Source of the DNA: Caldilineaceae bacterium
GTDB taxonomy: Bacteria; Chloroflexota; Anaerolineae; Caldilineales; Caldilineaceae
Direction: 5' to 3'
NCBI GenBank assembly: GCA_019637685.1
Contig: JAHBVF010000028.1
Coordinates: forward strand, 23,391-87,390
DNA length: 64,000 bases
The translations under genes and the position numbers were made by a program. Positions 23,781 to 33,638 of this stretch are shown piece by piece; position 1 is the stretch's first letter; every line of letters starts with the position of its first letter. The notes beneath the pieces are model-generated. The model was not told where the DNA came from and searched no databases. It saw only the letters and a program-made list of their open reading frames with translations.

Positions 23781-24536
23781 CTACGCCCCAGCCCTCATTT
23801 TCCGTTTACTAAAGGCCGTATAGAGCACAATGCTCCCGGCCACCGATGCGTTCAGGCTCTCCACCTGGCCCACCATAGGCAAATTGACGATAAAGTCACA
23901 TTTTTCCCGCGTCAATCGGCTCAGCCCCGAGCCTTCATTGCCCACCACCAAAGCCAGGGGACCGGCCAGATCGGCTTTGTCCAGGGGAATGGCATCCTCC
24001 CCGCTGTCCAGCCCGGCCACCCAAACACCCTTCTTTTTCAATTGGTCGATGGTGCGGTTCAGATTTGTCACCTGGGCCACGGCCAAATGTTCCACCGCGC
24101 CCGCGCTGGCATTGCTCACTGCCGGTGTGACGCCCGCGGCCCGACGGTCGGGCAGAATCAGTCCGTCCACGCCCACAGCCTCTGCCGTGCGGATCAGCGT
24201 GCCCAGATTTTGCGGGTCCTGGATGTGATCGAGGAGGAGGAGCAGGGGCGTGTCGTTGTTGGCGTGCAGAATTGTCTCCCATTCCACATACGGGTAGCCC
24301 TCGGTTTCCAGCGCCACGCCCTGGTGGTTGACCCGTTGCTCGTTCAGCTTCTCAAAGAGCGTGCCCTGCACAGCTTTCACCGGGATATTGTGCTCTGCAG
24401 CCAGGGCAGCGATCTCCCCGGTGATGCCGGAGCTTTCGCTGCTTTCTTCGCTTGCCAGCCAAAGACGATAAACCCGGCGGCGATTTGCGCGCAGGGCTTC
24501 GCGCACAGCCTGACGACCTACCAAAAGTTCACTCAT
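23781..24536 (-). CDS. rlmB: 23S rRNA 2'-O-ribose methyltransferase, RlmB/TrmH family
   Basis: 251 residues, overlapping the cysS stop by ATGA. N-terminal SpoU substrate-binding domain starts LLVGRQAVREALRAN; the knotted SpoU domain has LLLDHIQDPQNLGTLIRTAE, VVGNEGSGLSRL and NLPMVGQVESLNASVAGSI (motifs 1-3). It methylates a guanosine ribose in 23S rRNA. cysS followed by rlmB is a common bacterial order. Confidence 0.93.
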   Translation of the reverse strand: MSELLVGRQAVREALRANRRRVYRLWLASEESSESSGITGEIAALAAEHNIPVKAVQGTLFEKLNEQRVNHQGVALETEGYPYVEWETILHANNDTPLLLLLDHIQDPQNLGTLIRTAEAVGVDGLILPDRRAAGVTPAVSNASAGAVEHLAVAQVTNLNRTIDQLKKKGVWVAGLDSGEDAIPLDKADLAGPLALVVGNEGSGLSRLTREKCDFIVNLPMVGQVESLNASVAGSIVLYTAFSKRKMRAGA

Positions 24537-25939
24537 TCGTGCTCCTCATGACGCCAGGTTGTGCCATCGGGTCCATCTTCCAGCACAATCGAAAGGCTGC
24601 CCAGACTGTCACGGATTTTGTCCGAGAGCGCCCACTGCTTGGCTGTGCGCAGGTCCGCCCGCACCTGAATCAGCAGGTCGATAAAAGGCTTGACCGCCAT
24701 CTGTTCACCCCCGGCCACCTGATCGGGCAGGGTCAGCCCCAGAATTCCGGCCAGTTCGCGCAGGGTGCGCTGGGATGCGTCAAAGAAGGGGCCACTCACA
24801 CCCGCGGCCCGGCCAGTGTTGATGGCTCGCACCAGTTCAAACAGTGCGGCCAGACCGCCCGCGGTGTTGAAGTCGTCATCCATCGCGGCCACAAAGGCCA
24901 CCCGCGCATTCTCTGTGGCCTCGCGCAGGGCATCGGCATTCTCTCCCACACTGGCATTGCCTGTGGCGGGGCGCAGTGCGCTGCGCAGACGGGTGACGCT
25001 GCGCTCGGCGCTGTTGATGGTTTCGTCGTTGTAGACCACCGGCTTGCGGTAGTGACCGGAAAAGATCAGCAGACGCAGGGCATCGGGCGAATGGCTGCGC
25101 AGATATTCGTCGATAGTGATCAAATTGCCCAGGGATTTGCTCATTTTTTCCCCGGCCAGTTGTAACATTCCGTGATGCATCCAAACCTTGGCAAAAGGTT
25201 TGCCGGTCAGGCTTTCGCTCTGGGCGATCTCATTTTCGTGGTGGGGAAAGATCAGATCATTGCCTCCGCCGTGGATGTCGATACTCTCGCCCAATTGGCT
25301 CAGACACATGGCCGAGCATTCGATGTGCCAGCCGGGCCGCCCATCGCCCCAGGGGCTGGGCCAGGAGGGTTCGCCCGGTTTGGCCCCTTTCCAAAGGGCA
25401 AAATCGGCCACATTTTCCTTGCGCTCATCAGAATCCACACGGGTTCCCGACAGGGCTGCTTCCTGGGTACGCCGGCTCAATTTGCCGTAATCGTCGTCCC
25501 GATCCACCCGGAAATAGACGCTGCCCTCGCTCTCATAAGCATAGCCCATCTCGCTCAGATCGCCGATCACCCGGATGATATTGGGGATTTCTGTGGTCAC
25601 CCGGGGATATTCATCCGCGGGCATCACGTTGAGATCGGCCAGATGTTTCAGATACTTTTCCGCGAAAAAGTTTGCCAATTCAAAAGGGTCTTGCCCCAAC
25701 TCGTTGGCCCGATTGATAATTTTGTCATCCACATCAGTGAAGTTCGTCACGTAGGTGACTGTATAGTCCCGAAAACGCAGGTAGCGGCGCACCATATCAA
25801 AGACAATCGCGCTCATCGCGTGGCCGATATGCGCGTCCGCATAGACCGTCGGCCCGCAGACATACATACTGACTTTGCCCTCTTCCAACGGTGTAAATGG
25901 TTCAGTCTGACGCGTGAGTGTATTGTATATCTGTAACAT
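24533..25939 (-). CDS. cysS: cysteinyl-tRNA synthetase
   Basis: 468 residues, usual length. Class I signatures: ADAHIGHAM (HIGH motif, about 35-43) and GEKMSKSLGN (KMSKS, about 265). Zinc ligand region begins with YVCGPTVY and later contains the Cys and His-rich HIECSAMCLS. Charges tRNA-Cys with cysteine in the cytoplasm. It heads a two-gene unit with rlmB. Confidence 0.96.
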   Translation of the reverse strand: MLQIYNTLTRQTEPFTPLEEGKVSMYVCGPTVYADAHIGHAMSAIVFDMVRRYLRFRDYTVTYVTNFTDVDDKIINRANELGQDPFELANFFAEKYLKHLADLNVMPADEYPRVTTEIPNIIRVIGDLSEMGYAYESEGSVYFRVDRDDDYGKLSRRTQEAALSGTRVDSDERKENVADFALWKGAKPGEPSWPSPWGDGRPGWHIECSAMCLSQLGESIDIHGGGNDLIFPHHENEIAQSESLTGKPFAKVWMHHGMLQLAGEKMSKSLGNLITIDEYLRSHSPDALRLLIFSGHYRKPVVYNDETINSAERSVTRLRSALRPATGNASVGENADALREATENARVAFVAAMDDDFNTAGGLAALFELVRAINTGRAAGVSGPFFDASQRTLRELAGILGLTLPDQVAGGEQMAVKPFIDLLIQVRADLRTAKQWALSDKIRDSLGSLSIVLEDGPDGTTWRHEEHE

Positions 25940-25964
25940 TCCCGATTCCTGTCCTGATTTTCAA

Positions 25965-26073
25965 TGAACAGTCATTAGCAGCGATTGTGGCGAAATTATG
26001 GCGAAATCGCGGCGGCTGTGCAGCGATTAAGTGGCTATCCCTATGCAGCCGTCGCTTACTGATAACTGATTAC
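25965..26073. repeat. palindromic repeat block between cysS and yacL-like gene
   Basis: Imperfect inverted copies of a GCGGCTG/CAGCCG-type core (26010-26055) and ACTGATAACTGATTACT (about 26058-26074), the look of the other dispersed repeats of this genome. No gene. Confidence 0.5.
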
Positions 26074-27201
26074 TTATCTTTGTCCGACGCGCGGCCGCTG
26101 CTCCACCTCTGGCGCAGCAAAGATCAGCCGCCCGGCATTGGTCTGCAACACTTTCGTCACCTGCACCAACACCAGATCATTCAGATGGCGACGGCCATTC
26201 TCCACAACAACCATTGTACCGTCTTCCAGATAACCCACGCCCTGGTTGATCTCTTTCCCCTCCTGGATCACCCGGATTTCCATTTCCTCGCCGGGCAACA
26301 CCACCGACTTGACCGCATTCGCCAATTCGTTGATATTCAGGACTGTTACCCCCTGCAAACGGGCCACCCGATTCAGGTTATAATCGTTGGTCACGACCGC
26401 CGCGTTCAACTCCATGCCCAGGCTGATCAGCTTGTCGTCCACCTGTTTGGCATCGCTGGGGTCCTGATCCAGAAAGAGAATTTCCACGGCTTCATTGTGT
26501 TGCAGCCGGTCCAGCATCTCCAGCCCCCGGCGGCCCCGGTTGCGCCGCAGCACATCTGACGAATCGGCGATGTACTGCAATTCGTTCAGCACAAAACGCG
26601 GCACAGCCAGAGTGCCCCACAGAAAGCCTGTCTCAGCCACGTCGGCAATGCGGCCATCGATAATCACACTGGTGTCCAGCAGCATCAGCGAATGGGCAGG
26701 CTTGCTGCCCAGCCCAAACTCACCCGCGGCCCCGTCCCGTTCCCCGTCCCGTTCATCCCCCCGGCCAATGCGAAAGAAGGAAAATATCTCCTTCTGGCGC
26801 ACCAGCATGACAGTCACGGCCAAATAGCCAAAAAGAATTGCGCCGGCAAAGGGCAAAATCGTGCCAAAAGGATTGGGGAGCAACGAGAGAGGATACGCCA
26901 GCAAAGCCGCGATCATCAGCCCGACGGCCAGACCACCCGTGCCCGCCAGCAACTGAATGGTGGGGACCCCGCGCAGGCTGCTGCGCAAGGCACGCGCCGG
27001 GCGCACAGTGACCCACGGCGCGATCAGAAAGCCCACCAGTCCGCCGCCAAGAATCGACGGGATAATCACTTGGGCCGAAGTACCAAAAGTGCTTCTCAGT
27101 TCATCAAAGGAGCGAATACCCGTAAATGTTCTGCCCAGCTCCCAGCCCAGCCAGGCCCCGATGAGCAACACCACCACACGTAGAAAGCGATCCCAACGCA
27201 T
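26074..27201 (-). CDS. yacL: YacL-type membrane PIN/TRAM domain protein
   Basis: 375 residues. Four N-terminal membrane helices (first: FLRVVVLLIGAWLGWELGR), then a PIN nuclease domain beginning LLDTSVIIDGRIADV with acidic residues at ADSSD and DQDPSDAKQVDD, ending in a TRAM-like beta domain (EEMEIRVIQEGKEINQGVGY). Homologues in Gram-positives are membrane-anchored ribonucleases of uncertain target. Confidence 0.9.
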   Translation of the reverse strand: MRWDRFLRVVVLLIGAWLGWELGRTFTGIRSFDELRSTFGTSAQVIIPSILGGGLVGFLIAPWVTVRPARALRSSLRGVPTIQLLAGTGGLAVGLMIAALLAYPLSLLPNPFGTILPFAGAILFGYLAVTVMLVRQKEIFSFFRIGRGDERDGERDGAAGEFGLGSKPAHSLMLLDTSVIIDGRIADVAETGFLWGTLAVPRFVLNELQYIADSSDVLRRNRGRRGLEMLDRLQHNEAVEILFLDQDPSDAKQVDDKLISLGMELNAAVVTNDYNLNRVARLQGVTVLNINELANAVKSVVLPGEEMEIRVIQEGKEINQGVGYLEDGTMVVVENGRRHLNDLVLVQVTKVLQTNAGRLIFAAPEVEQRPRVGQR

Positions 27202-27620
27202 GGATGAGACCTCCTATAAGTTCTGCCACACATGCCACCGCGTTGGACCTGATCGAAAAAGGAAAGAGGGAACAGGCCGCTTGCGTAGCAGGTGAAAATA
27301 AAGATGAATGCAAGAAAAAAAGAGCCGATCAGCATATTTGATAAAAAAATAAGGACCAACGAATCACAGACTACAGCAGCCACTGGCCTATACAACAATA
27401 GAGTGGATAAAAAAGTGGATAAACAATGAAAACCAGCCGCTCGTCACGCCTCTGCGAAGGATAACCGTAGGCATTTGACAGGCGTAATCATACAGCATAA
27501 ACCGATGAATCGCAATCTCTGCACAGAGAAATGCTCGTCCTGTCCTGCCTTGTGTATACCTATCTGTGTCGAGTTACCAGAACGAGTCCATTCCCCACCC
27601 ATCACAGGAGACAGCCACCG
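27202..27620. other. AT-rich gene-free region with two DnaA-box-like sites
   Basis: 419 bases between divergent genes, rich in A-runs. GTGGATAA occurs at 27403-27410 and 27415-27422, complement of TTATCCAC, eight of nine bases of the DnaA box. TTGACA at 27475-27480 may be the -35 of the nagB promoter (the -10 at 27498 is weak). No reading frame looks real. Confidence 0.45.
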
Positions 27621-28406
27621 ATGACAGGCACACCCCTTTCAACTTTCACCATCGACAGCCTGACAGCCGAAATCCATCCCGACAAAACAACCACCAGCCA
27701 GGCCGCCGCCGTCTTCGTGGCCGACCAAATCCGCGCGGCGATGGCCGCGCGGGGCAGCAGCCGGGTCATCTTTGCCACTGGCGCCAGCCAATACGATTTT
27801 CTGGACGCGCTCTGCAAGACACCGGCCATCGACTGGTCCCGTGTCACTGCCTTCCACCTGGACGAATATGTGGGCATCAGCGCCGACCACCCGGCCAGCT
27901 TCCGCCGCTATCTGCAAGAGCGCCTCTTCAGCCGCCTGCCCTTCGCCGCCGTCCACCTGCTGGCTGGCGACGCCCCCGATCCGGCAGCCGAATGCCGCCG
28001 CTACGCCAGCCTCCTGGCCGAGGCGCCTGTCGACATTGCCTGCGTGGGCATCGGCGAAAACGGCCACCTGGCCTTCAACGATCCCCCCGCCGATTTCCAC
28101 ACAACCGCGGCCGTCCACGTCGTCGACCTGGACGAAGCCTGCCGCGCCCAACAGGTCGGCGAAGGCCACTTCCCCTCCCTGGCCGCGGTCCCGCCCCAGG
28201 CCCTGTCGATGACAGTCCCGGCTATCCTGGCCGCCCGCGTCATCTCCTGTGTGGTCCCCGACGCCCGCAAAGCCGAAGCCGTGCGTTGCACACTGCAAGG
28301 CCCCATCGATCCCGCCTGCCCCGCCTCGGCCATGCGCACCCACGCCCACTGCCGCCTCTATCTGGACAGCGCGTCGGCCAGCCTGCTGACGGACAGTGCC
28401 CAATGA
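27621..28406 (+). CDS. nagB: glucosamine-6-phosphate deaminase (NagB family)
   Basis: 261 residues from the ATG at 27621 with AGGAG eleven bases upstream; an in-frame extension to 27531 lacks support. FATGASQYDFLDAL (sugar-phosphate loop), FHLDEYVGI (catalytic Asp) and GIGENGHLAFNDPP (catalytic His/Glu region) match NagB. Converts glucosamine-6-phosphate to fructose-6-phosphate and ammonia. The next gene, nagA, overlaps by ATGA, so the two form an amino-sugar degradation unit. Confidence 0.93.
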   Translation: MTGTPLSTFTIDSLTAEIHPDKTTTSQAAAVFVADQIRAAMAARGSSRVIFATGASQYDFLDALCKTPAIDWSRVTAFHLDEYVGISADHPASFRRYLQERLFSRLPFAAVHLLAGDAPDPAAECRRYASLLAEAPVDIACVGIGENGHLAFNDPPADFHTTAAVHVVDLDEACRAQQVGEGHFPSLAAVPPQALSMTVPAILAARVISCVVPDARKAEAVRCTLQGPIDPACPASAMRTHAHCRLYLDSASASLLTDSAQ

Positions 28407-29635
28407 ACGCGGTGAAACATCTCCGGGCCGGGCGACTCTGGTCGCCCGACGGTTTTGAAGAAAGCGTGCAGCTTACCTTCGCCGCAGGCCGGGTTTCCGC
28501 ATGGGACGCGCTCTCCCCGCGGCCACCCAGCCCAGACGGAGTCCTCGGCACTGACGGAGTTTTTGGCGGGGTTTTGGACGCGCACGACGGCATCGTCATC
28601 CCCGGCCTGGTGGATGTTCAGGTGAACGGCGCGCTGGGCTGGAGCTTTCAGTCACAGCATCGGCCACACTTCGACGCGATTGTGGCCCACCACCTGGCCG
28701 CGGGCACAACCACTTTTCTGCCCACGCTCATCACCGCCGACGAGGATACCCTAACCCAGTCCCTCTCTGTGCTGGCCGCCTACTGCGCGGCTTCCCAGGC
28801 TACGCCGGGCACGGCCACCCTGCCCGGCATCCATCTGGAAGGCCCCTTCCTCTCCCCAGAGAAGGCGGGCGCACACGACCCCGCCGCGCTGCGCCTGCCC
28901 GACCGCCCTCTGCTGGAACGCTTTCTGGCCGCGGCCAACGGGCAAATCCGCATTGTCACCCTCGCGCCGGAGCTGCCCGGCGCGCCAGAATCCATCCGCC
29001 GTCTGGCAGAGCGGGGCGTTCTCGTCTCTGCCGGCCACAGCGCGGCCACCTTCGCCCAAATGCAGGCCGCCGCCGACGCGGGTCTCACCCTCATCACCCA
29101 CGCCGGCAACGCCTCGGACTGGCCCCACCGCGCGCCCCGGCCCGAAGGCTTCTGGGGCAGCGAGCCAGGACTGGTGGGCGCTCTTCTGGCCGATCAGCGG
29201 CTCTCCGGCAGCGTCATTCTGGACGGCTTTCACTTCCACCCGGCGCTGGTCCCACCCCTGGCAAAGTTGAAAGCCCCCCACGGCCTCCTCCTCACATCCG
29301 ACGCATCGACTGTTGCGGGTTGCCCGCCAGGGGAATACGAAGGGGGCGGGCTGCTCGCCACTGTCCACCCCCAGGGCTACGCCACCAGTGGCCGAGACGG
29401 GCGCTGGCTGGCTGGCAGCACCATCACACTGTTGGATGCGGTGCGCCGCGCGGTCTCCTTGTCCGGGCTATCCCTGCACACAGCGGTCGGGCTGGCCTCG
29501 GCCACGCCTGCCCATCACCTGGGCCTGGGCCAACGCAAAGGACATCTGGGCCTGGGCGCAGATGCAGATTGTCTGGTATTAAATGAGGATTTGTCCTTGC
29601 GGGCGGTGATTGTGGGGGGACGAATCCGGGAATAG
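28403..29635 (+). CDS. nagA: N-acetylglucosamine-6-phosphate deacetylase
   Basis: 410 residues, ATG overlapping the nagB stop. Amidohydrolase barrel: GLVDVQVNGALGWSF, HLEGPFLSPEKAGAHD (metal-binding Glu), VSAGHSAAT and ITHAGNAS (metal His), and catalytic Asp in LLTSDAST. The insert PRPPSPDGVLGTDGVFGGVL near residue 50 is longer than usual. Makes glucosamine-6-phosphate for NagB. No transporter or NagC-type regulator is next door; the large BTAD regulator gene is convergent. Confidence 0.93.
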   Translation: MNAVKHLRAGRLWSPDGFEESVQLTFAAGRVSAWDALSPRPPSPDGVLGTDGVFGGVLDAHDGIVIPGLVDVQVNGALGWSFQSQHRPHFDAIVAHHLAAGTTTFLPTLITADEDTLTQSLSVLAAYCAASQATPGTATLPGIHLEGPFLSPEKAGAHDPAALRLPDRPLLERFLAAANGQIRIVTLAPELPGAPESIRRLAERGVLVSAGHSAATFAQMQAAADAGLTLITHAGNASDWPHRAPRPEGFWGSEPGLVGALLADQRLSGSVILDGFHFHPALVPPLAKLKAPHGLLLTSDASTVAGCPPGEYEGGGLLATVHPQGYATSGRDGRWLAGSTITLLDAVRRAVSLSGLSLHTAVGLASATPAHHLGLGQRKGHLGLGADADCLVLNEDLSLRAVIVGGRIRE

Positions 29636-29734
29636 CCAACGGGGACGGTTACAAAAACGGTTACGGGAAACAGTTCGGGGAACAGTTGATAGAAAGCAGC
29701 CAGCGGTTGTGGGCAATCAGCGGGGATATTCCAT

Positions 29735-32700
29735 TCACAGAGTACCGCTCACCCCCAGCGCCACACCCACCCGCTCGCACTCGGCAAATTCCCGCACCAG
29801 ACTGCGGCTGGCGGCGTAGAAGGATGTGTGGTGCAAAATGGCCTGGGCCGCGGCTGTGTCGCCCTGGCTGTGGGCAATGCGGGCCAGCCCCAGCCGCCCC
29901 AGCACATATGTGTAGGGATAGCGATTTTCCGGGTCCGCAGTGGCCTGGGCGAGCAGTGTCCGCGCCTGCTCCACTTCTCCCCGTTCCAGGGCCACCAGCC
30001 CCAGCCCAATGACTGTGCTGTGCAGATGGGTGCGGAAACTGTCCCGGTTGTCCAGGAAATCGGCGATCTGCTGGAAGCGACTCTCGGCCTGGGCCAGGTC
30101 ACCCGTTGCCAGGGACTGATAGCCGCTGGAGATGCGCGGCCAGAGGCTTGCCAACTGCGCGCCTGGCCCGTGTGCAGCCCGGTTGATGGTTCTGCTCTGA
30201 TCGTTGAGTTGCCGGCTGGACGCCCCGTCTCCTTGCAGAAGGGTTGTCACCGCCCACTGGTGATAGGCCAGGCTGGCCAAAGAACGCTGGCCGCTCTCCT
30301 CTGCCATGGCCACCCCGGCGCGCAGACAGGCAACCGACGCGTCCAACTGCCCCTGAATCTGCAGAATCCAGCCGTAGATGACCAGAGGCAAAGCCGCGTA
30401 GACAGGCCCCATCGCGGTTGTCATATCCTCCACCGGGTCGTCCACCACCGGCGGCGGCGGGACAAAAACAGCCCGCTTATCCCCGCTCCCGCCTTGTGTG
30501 TCCCCCAATTCTTCGTCATCCCGGCCAAAGATAACATCCCGCCGGGCCAGCATATCCGCCAGCGCGGGGGAAGGTCGCTCGGTGGGGCCGACGATCAGCT
30601 CCTCCATCAGCGCGTTGGACTCGGCCTGTTGGCCCACCAATCCCAACAGTGTCATCAGCCGGGTATGGGCCATCAGCGCCAGGGCTTTGTCCCCCTTTTC
30701 CAGCGCCCAGGTGCGCAAAAAACTGTAGGTACGGGTTACGCCGTCCGGGTCGAGCAGACCCTCGTAGGCCAGCCCCAGCCCCAGGAAGCCCCGTTCGATC
30801 TGTCCGGCAGGGGGGCCATTTATCTCGCTCAGGGCAGCCAGCCCCCTGTCGAAATGGAGAATGGCCTGTTGGGGCGCATAGGTGCGCAGCAGAGATTCCC
30901 CGGCCAGCAGGCTGTAGTGGGCAAATTCGGGCCGGGCGCTGGGACCGGCCTGCCCGAAATGGAAGGCAGTCTCGGCAGGATTTTCGTCGGCTTTGCCGCC
31001 GGCCACCAGCGCGGCAGCCACCTGCGCGTGCAACCGTCGCCGTTGCAGGCTGTTGAGCTGATCGTAGGCCACCTGGCGCACAATCTGGTGGACAAAATCG
31101 ATACGCTCGTCGGGCCGTTCCAGCAAAAATTGACGGCGCAGCAGCACATCCAGCCCGGTTGCGGGATCGCTCTCCGCGGCCCCTTCCAACAGGTCCAGGC
31201 CAAAATCCCGGCCTATGACCGCGGCCAGACGCAGCACATCCAGGCTGGGCCGGGGCAGGCGTTCCATTCGTTCCTCAATAATCTCTTGCACCCGCTGGCT
31301 GGGCACGGGACGCTCCAGCAGTTCGTTCTCTTCGCCTGCCAACTGGGAACGCTCGCGCAGATTCTTCACCGCTTCGGTCAAAAAGAGGGCGTTGCCCGCG
31401 GTGGTGCGAAAGAGGGCGGAAGCCAGAGGCTCGACCTCACCGGCATTTTGCCCCAACAATTGCCCCACCAGCGCGCGGGTCTCGTCGGGTGTCAGCCGTT
31501 CCACGGCAAAGGCGCGGCAGAAAGGGGCGCGGCGCAGCGCCCGCAGCAGCAGCCGGGGACTCTCATTCTCTGCTAAATCCTCCTCCCGGTAGGCCAGCAG
31601 GAGCAGAATGGGGAAGCGGCTGATCTGCTGGGAGAGGCGGCTGAGAACGGCCAGGGAATCGGCGTCGGCCCAGTGCAGATCGTCCAGAAAAAGGACAAGG
31701 GGGCGCAGCTCGGACAGTCGGGTGAGAAAAGTGACAATCCCATCGACAATGCGTTGGCGATTTTCGTCCGGCAGGGTGCTGTCGCTGCTTTCGGGCCGTT
31801 CCCCGCCCAGGCGGTCCTGGAGTGTGGGCAGAATCTGCACCAGTTGGACCAGCGCGGCAGGGGGCAAACGGCGCAGAGAGGATTCGGGCAGGAGTTGCAG
31901 ATAGCGGCTGATGCCATCGGCCAGGGGCGCATAGGGCAGATTGCGTTCCAACTGCTGACAGGCCGCGCTGATGACAGTTGTGCCCGCGGCCTCGGCCCGA
32001 CGCAGAATTTCATAGGCCAGCCGGCTTTTGCCCACACCGGCTTCCCCGGCCAGCAGCGCGATGGAGCCTTCGCCTGCCAGCGCCTGGGCCAGGCCGCGGC
32101 CGATGGCGTCCATCTCCGCGGCCCGCCCCACAAATGTATCGGATAGGGGATCATCCAGCGTGGGCAGAAGCGCCTGTTGGGGCAGAAGCGTTTCGCCGGG
32201 CTGGGTGCTCGCCTGGCGCTGGTTGCCAGAGGCTGGGGGGGATTGCGGGCTGTGCGCGGCCAGGGCTGCGGCTGAGCGCACATCGATCTCCCCGTTGAGA
32301 ATGCGGCTGTGCAGTTCCTGGGTCACAGGGCTGGGGTCTGCGCCCAGCTCTTCGCCCAGAATCGAACGGCAGCGTTCATAGGCGATGAGCGCGGCCGCGC
32401 TGTCGCCGGATTCGGCCAGATAGCGCATCAGGGCCTGATAGGCGTTCTCGCGCACTTCGTCTTTGGCCAGCACCCGCCGGGCCAGAGAAATGGCGTCGGG
32501 GTAGTTGCCCTCTTTGCTGTAAAATTCGGCCAGGCTCAGGATAGCGTGAAAATATAGCTCCCGCAGACGCTCGCGCTCGCCCTTGACCCAATCGGCATAG
32601 GGATCGCTGATGAGATAGTCATCTTTATAGAGGGCGATGGCATCAGCCAGCAGTTTTTTCTTTTCTTCCGGGCTTGTGGACCTCTCCGCCTGGCGCAGAA

Positions 32701-33091
32701 GATTCTCGAACACCTCCACATCCAGCCACACATCGGGATGGGTGCGGTAGGCATAGCCGGGGCTTTGGGTGTGAATATAGCGGGAGGGTGCGCGGTTGGG
32801 GCGGTCGGGTTCCAGCACATTGCGCAGGGCGTTGATGGCACTGCGCAGGGTGGTGGCTGCCGAATCTACGCTGTTGCCGGGCCACAGGAGATCAATCAAC
32901 CGATCCGTTGCCACCGGGCGGGGGCGTTCTGTGACAAGAACTTTGAGAAGCTGGCGGGCTTGGCGGGTGCGCCACGCGCTCTCATCCACTTTTTGGCCGT
33001 CGCGCACCACCTGAAGTGTGCCAAAAGTTGTGATTTGGATAGAGGGGGCTACGTGGGATGCTGGTCCGGTCATACTTGGCGACACTTCCAT
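29735..33091 (-). CDS. BTAD/SARP-like ATPase transcriptional regulator
   Basis: 1118 residues. Residues 15-110: OmpR-type winged helix (ITTFGTLQVVRDGQKVDESA, LIDLLWPGNSVDSAATTLRS). Residues 120-270: BTAD domain. About 325-560: AAA ATPase with Walker A LLAGEAGVGKSRLAYEI and Walker B LVLFLDDLHWAD. The rest is TPR-like helical repeats, as in MalT/LAL-type activators. Such proteins activate pathways upon ligand binding. Its own promoter region holds a TGACAG/CTGTCA operator around a TATAAT (33108-33126). Confidence 0.9.
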   Translation of the reverse strand: MEVSPSMTGPASHVAPSIQITTFGTLQVVRDGQKVDESAWRTRQARQLLKVLVTERPRPVATDRLIDLLWPGNSVDSAATTLRSAINALRNVLEPDRPNRAPSRYIHTQSPGYAYRTHPDVWLDVEVFENLLRQAERSTSPEEKKKLLADAIALYKDDYLISDPYADWVKGERERLRELYFHAILSLAEFYSKEGNYPDAISLARRVLAKDEVRENAYQALMRYLAESGDSAAALIAYERCRSILGEELGADPSPVTQELHSRILNGEIDVRSAAALAAHSPQSPPASGNQRQASTQPGETLLPQQALLPTLDDPLSDTFVGRAAEMDAIGRGLAQALAGEGSIALLAGEAGVGKSRLAYEILRRAEAAGTTVISAACQQLERNLPYAPLADGISRYLQLLPESSLRRLPPAALVQLVQILPTLQDRLGGERPESSDSTLPDENRQRIVDGIVTFLTRLSELRPLVLFLDDLHWADADSLAVLSRLSQQISRFPILLLLAYREEDLAENESPRLLLRALRRAPFCRAFAVERLTPDETRALVGQLLGQNAGEVEPLASALFRTTAGNALFLTEAVKNLRERSQLAGEENELLERPVPSQRVQEIIEERMERLPRPSLDVLRLAAVIGRDFGLDLLEGAAESDPATGLDVLLRRQFLLERPDERIDFVHQIVRQVAYDQLNSLQRRRLHAQVAAALVAGGKADENPAETAFHFGQAGPSARPEFAHYSLLAGESLLRTYAPQQAILHFDRGLAALSEINGPPAGQIERGFLGLGLAYEGLLDPDGVTRTYSFLRTWALEKGDKALALMAHTRLMTLLGLVGQQAESNALMEELIVGPTERPSPALADMLARRDVIFGRDDEELGDTQGGSGDKRAVFVPPPPVVDDPVEDMTTAMGPVYAALPLVIYGWILQIQGQLDASVACLRAGVAMAEESGQRSLASLAYHQWAVTTLLQGDGASSRQLNDQSRTINRAAHGPGAQLASLWPRISSGYQSLATGDLAQAESRFQQIADFLDNRDSFRTHLHSTVIGLGLVALERGEVEQARTLLAQATADPENRYPYTYVLGRLGLARIAHSQGDTAAAQAILHHTSFYAASRSLVREFAECERVGVALGVSGTL

Positions 33092-33107
33092 TCCGGGAAC
33101 GGAGACG

Positions 33108-33126
33108 TGACAGAATTATACTGTCA
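33108..33126 (-). promoter_or_regulatory. -10 box inside a TGACAG/CTGTCA dyad
   Basis: On the minus strand TGACAG, TATAATT, CTGTCA: a perfect six-base inverted repeat flanks a consensus -10 box 17 bases before the regulator start. A dimeric regulator bound here would block the promoter. Confidence 0.5.
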
Positions 33127-33174
33127 TTGTACCCGAAAAGACTGGTGACGGCAAACCATGACGCGGTGCGGCAC

Positions 33175-33220
33175 AAAAAAAATTGTGGACCGGGGATTGG
33201 CTATCCTCCCGGTCCACAAT
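33175..33220 (-). terminator. intrinsic terminator of ssb
   Basis: 13-bp arms 33182-33194 and 33208-33220; on the minus strand the stem is followed by eight or nine T residues. Ends the ssb transcript ten bases after the stop codon. Confidence 0.9.
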
Positions 33221-33230
33221 CTCAGATTGC

Positions 33231-33638
33231 TTAAAATGGAATGTCTTCCTCGCCCACATACTCTGGCGGAGCCTCATTGGGGGTAGGTGGACCGGAGGAT
33301 CCGCCGCCTTCACGGCTGCCGATAAACCGGACAGTCGTGGCTGTCACTTCCAGGGACGCACGATTGTTGCCATCTTTGTCCGTCCAGGGACGGGCTTCCT
33401 CAATCTCACCGACAACCATTACCTGGCGGCCTTTGGTCAGATATTGGCTGACGATCTCGGCCTGTTTGCGCCAGGTTGTGACGCGGAACCAGGTGGTCTT
33501 GTCCTGTTTCTGTCCGTCCTGGCCTGTCCACGATTTGTTCACAGCCAGACTAAAACTGGTGACCGGTACACCGCTGGGGGTATACCTCATTTCCGGGTCG
33601 TTACCCAGATTTCCAACGAGGGTAATTTGCTGATACAT
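33231..33638 (-). CDS. ssb: single-stranded DNA-binding protein
   Basis: 135 residues from the ATG at 33638 (AGGAG seven bases upstream). OB fold: ITLVGNLGNDPEMRYTPSGV, FSLAVNKSW, WFRVTTWRKQAE, VVGEIEEARPWTDKDGN; short Gly/Pro linker and the acidic tip EEDIPF that recruits replication and repair proteins. Single-gene unit with its own promoter (33739-33767) and terminator (33175-33220). Confidence 0.96.
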   Translation of the reverse strand: MYQQITLVGNLGNDPEMRYTPSGVPVTSFSLAVNKSWTGQDGQKQDKTTWFRVTTWRKQAEIVSQYLTKGRQVMVVGEIEEARPWTDKDGNNRASLEVTATTVRFIGSREGGGSSGPPTPNEAPPEYVGEEDIPF

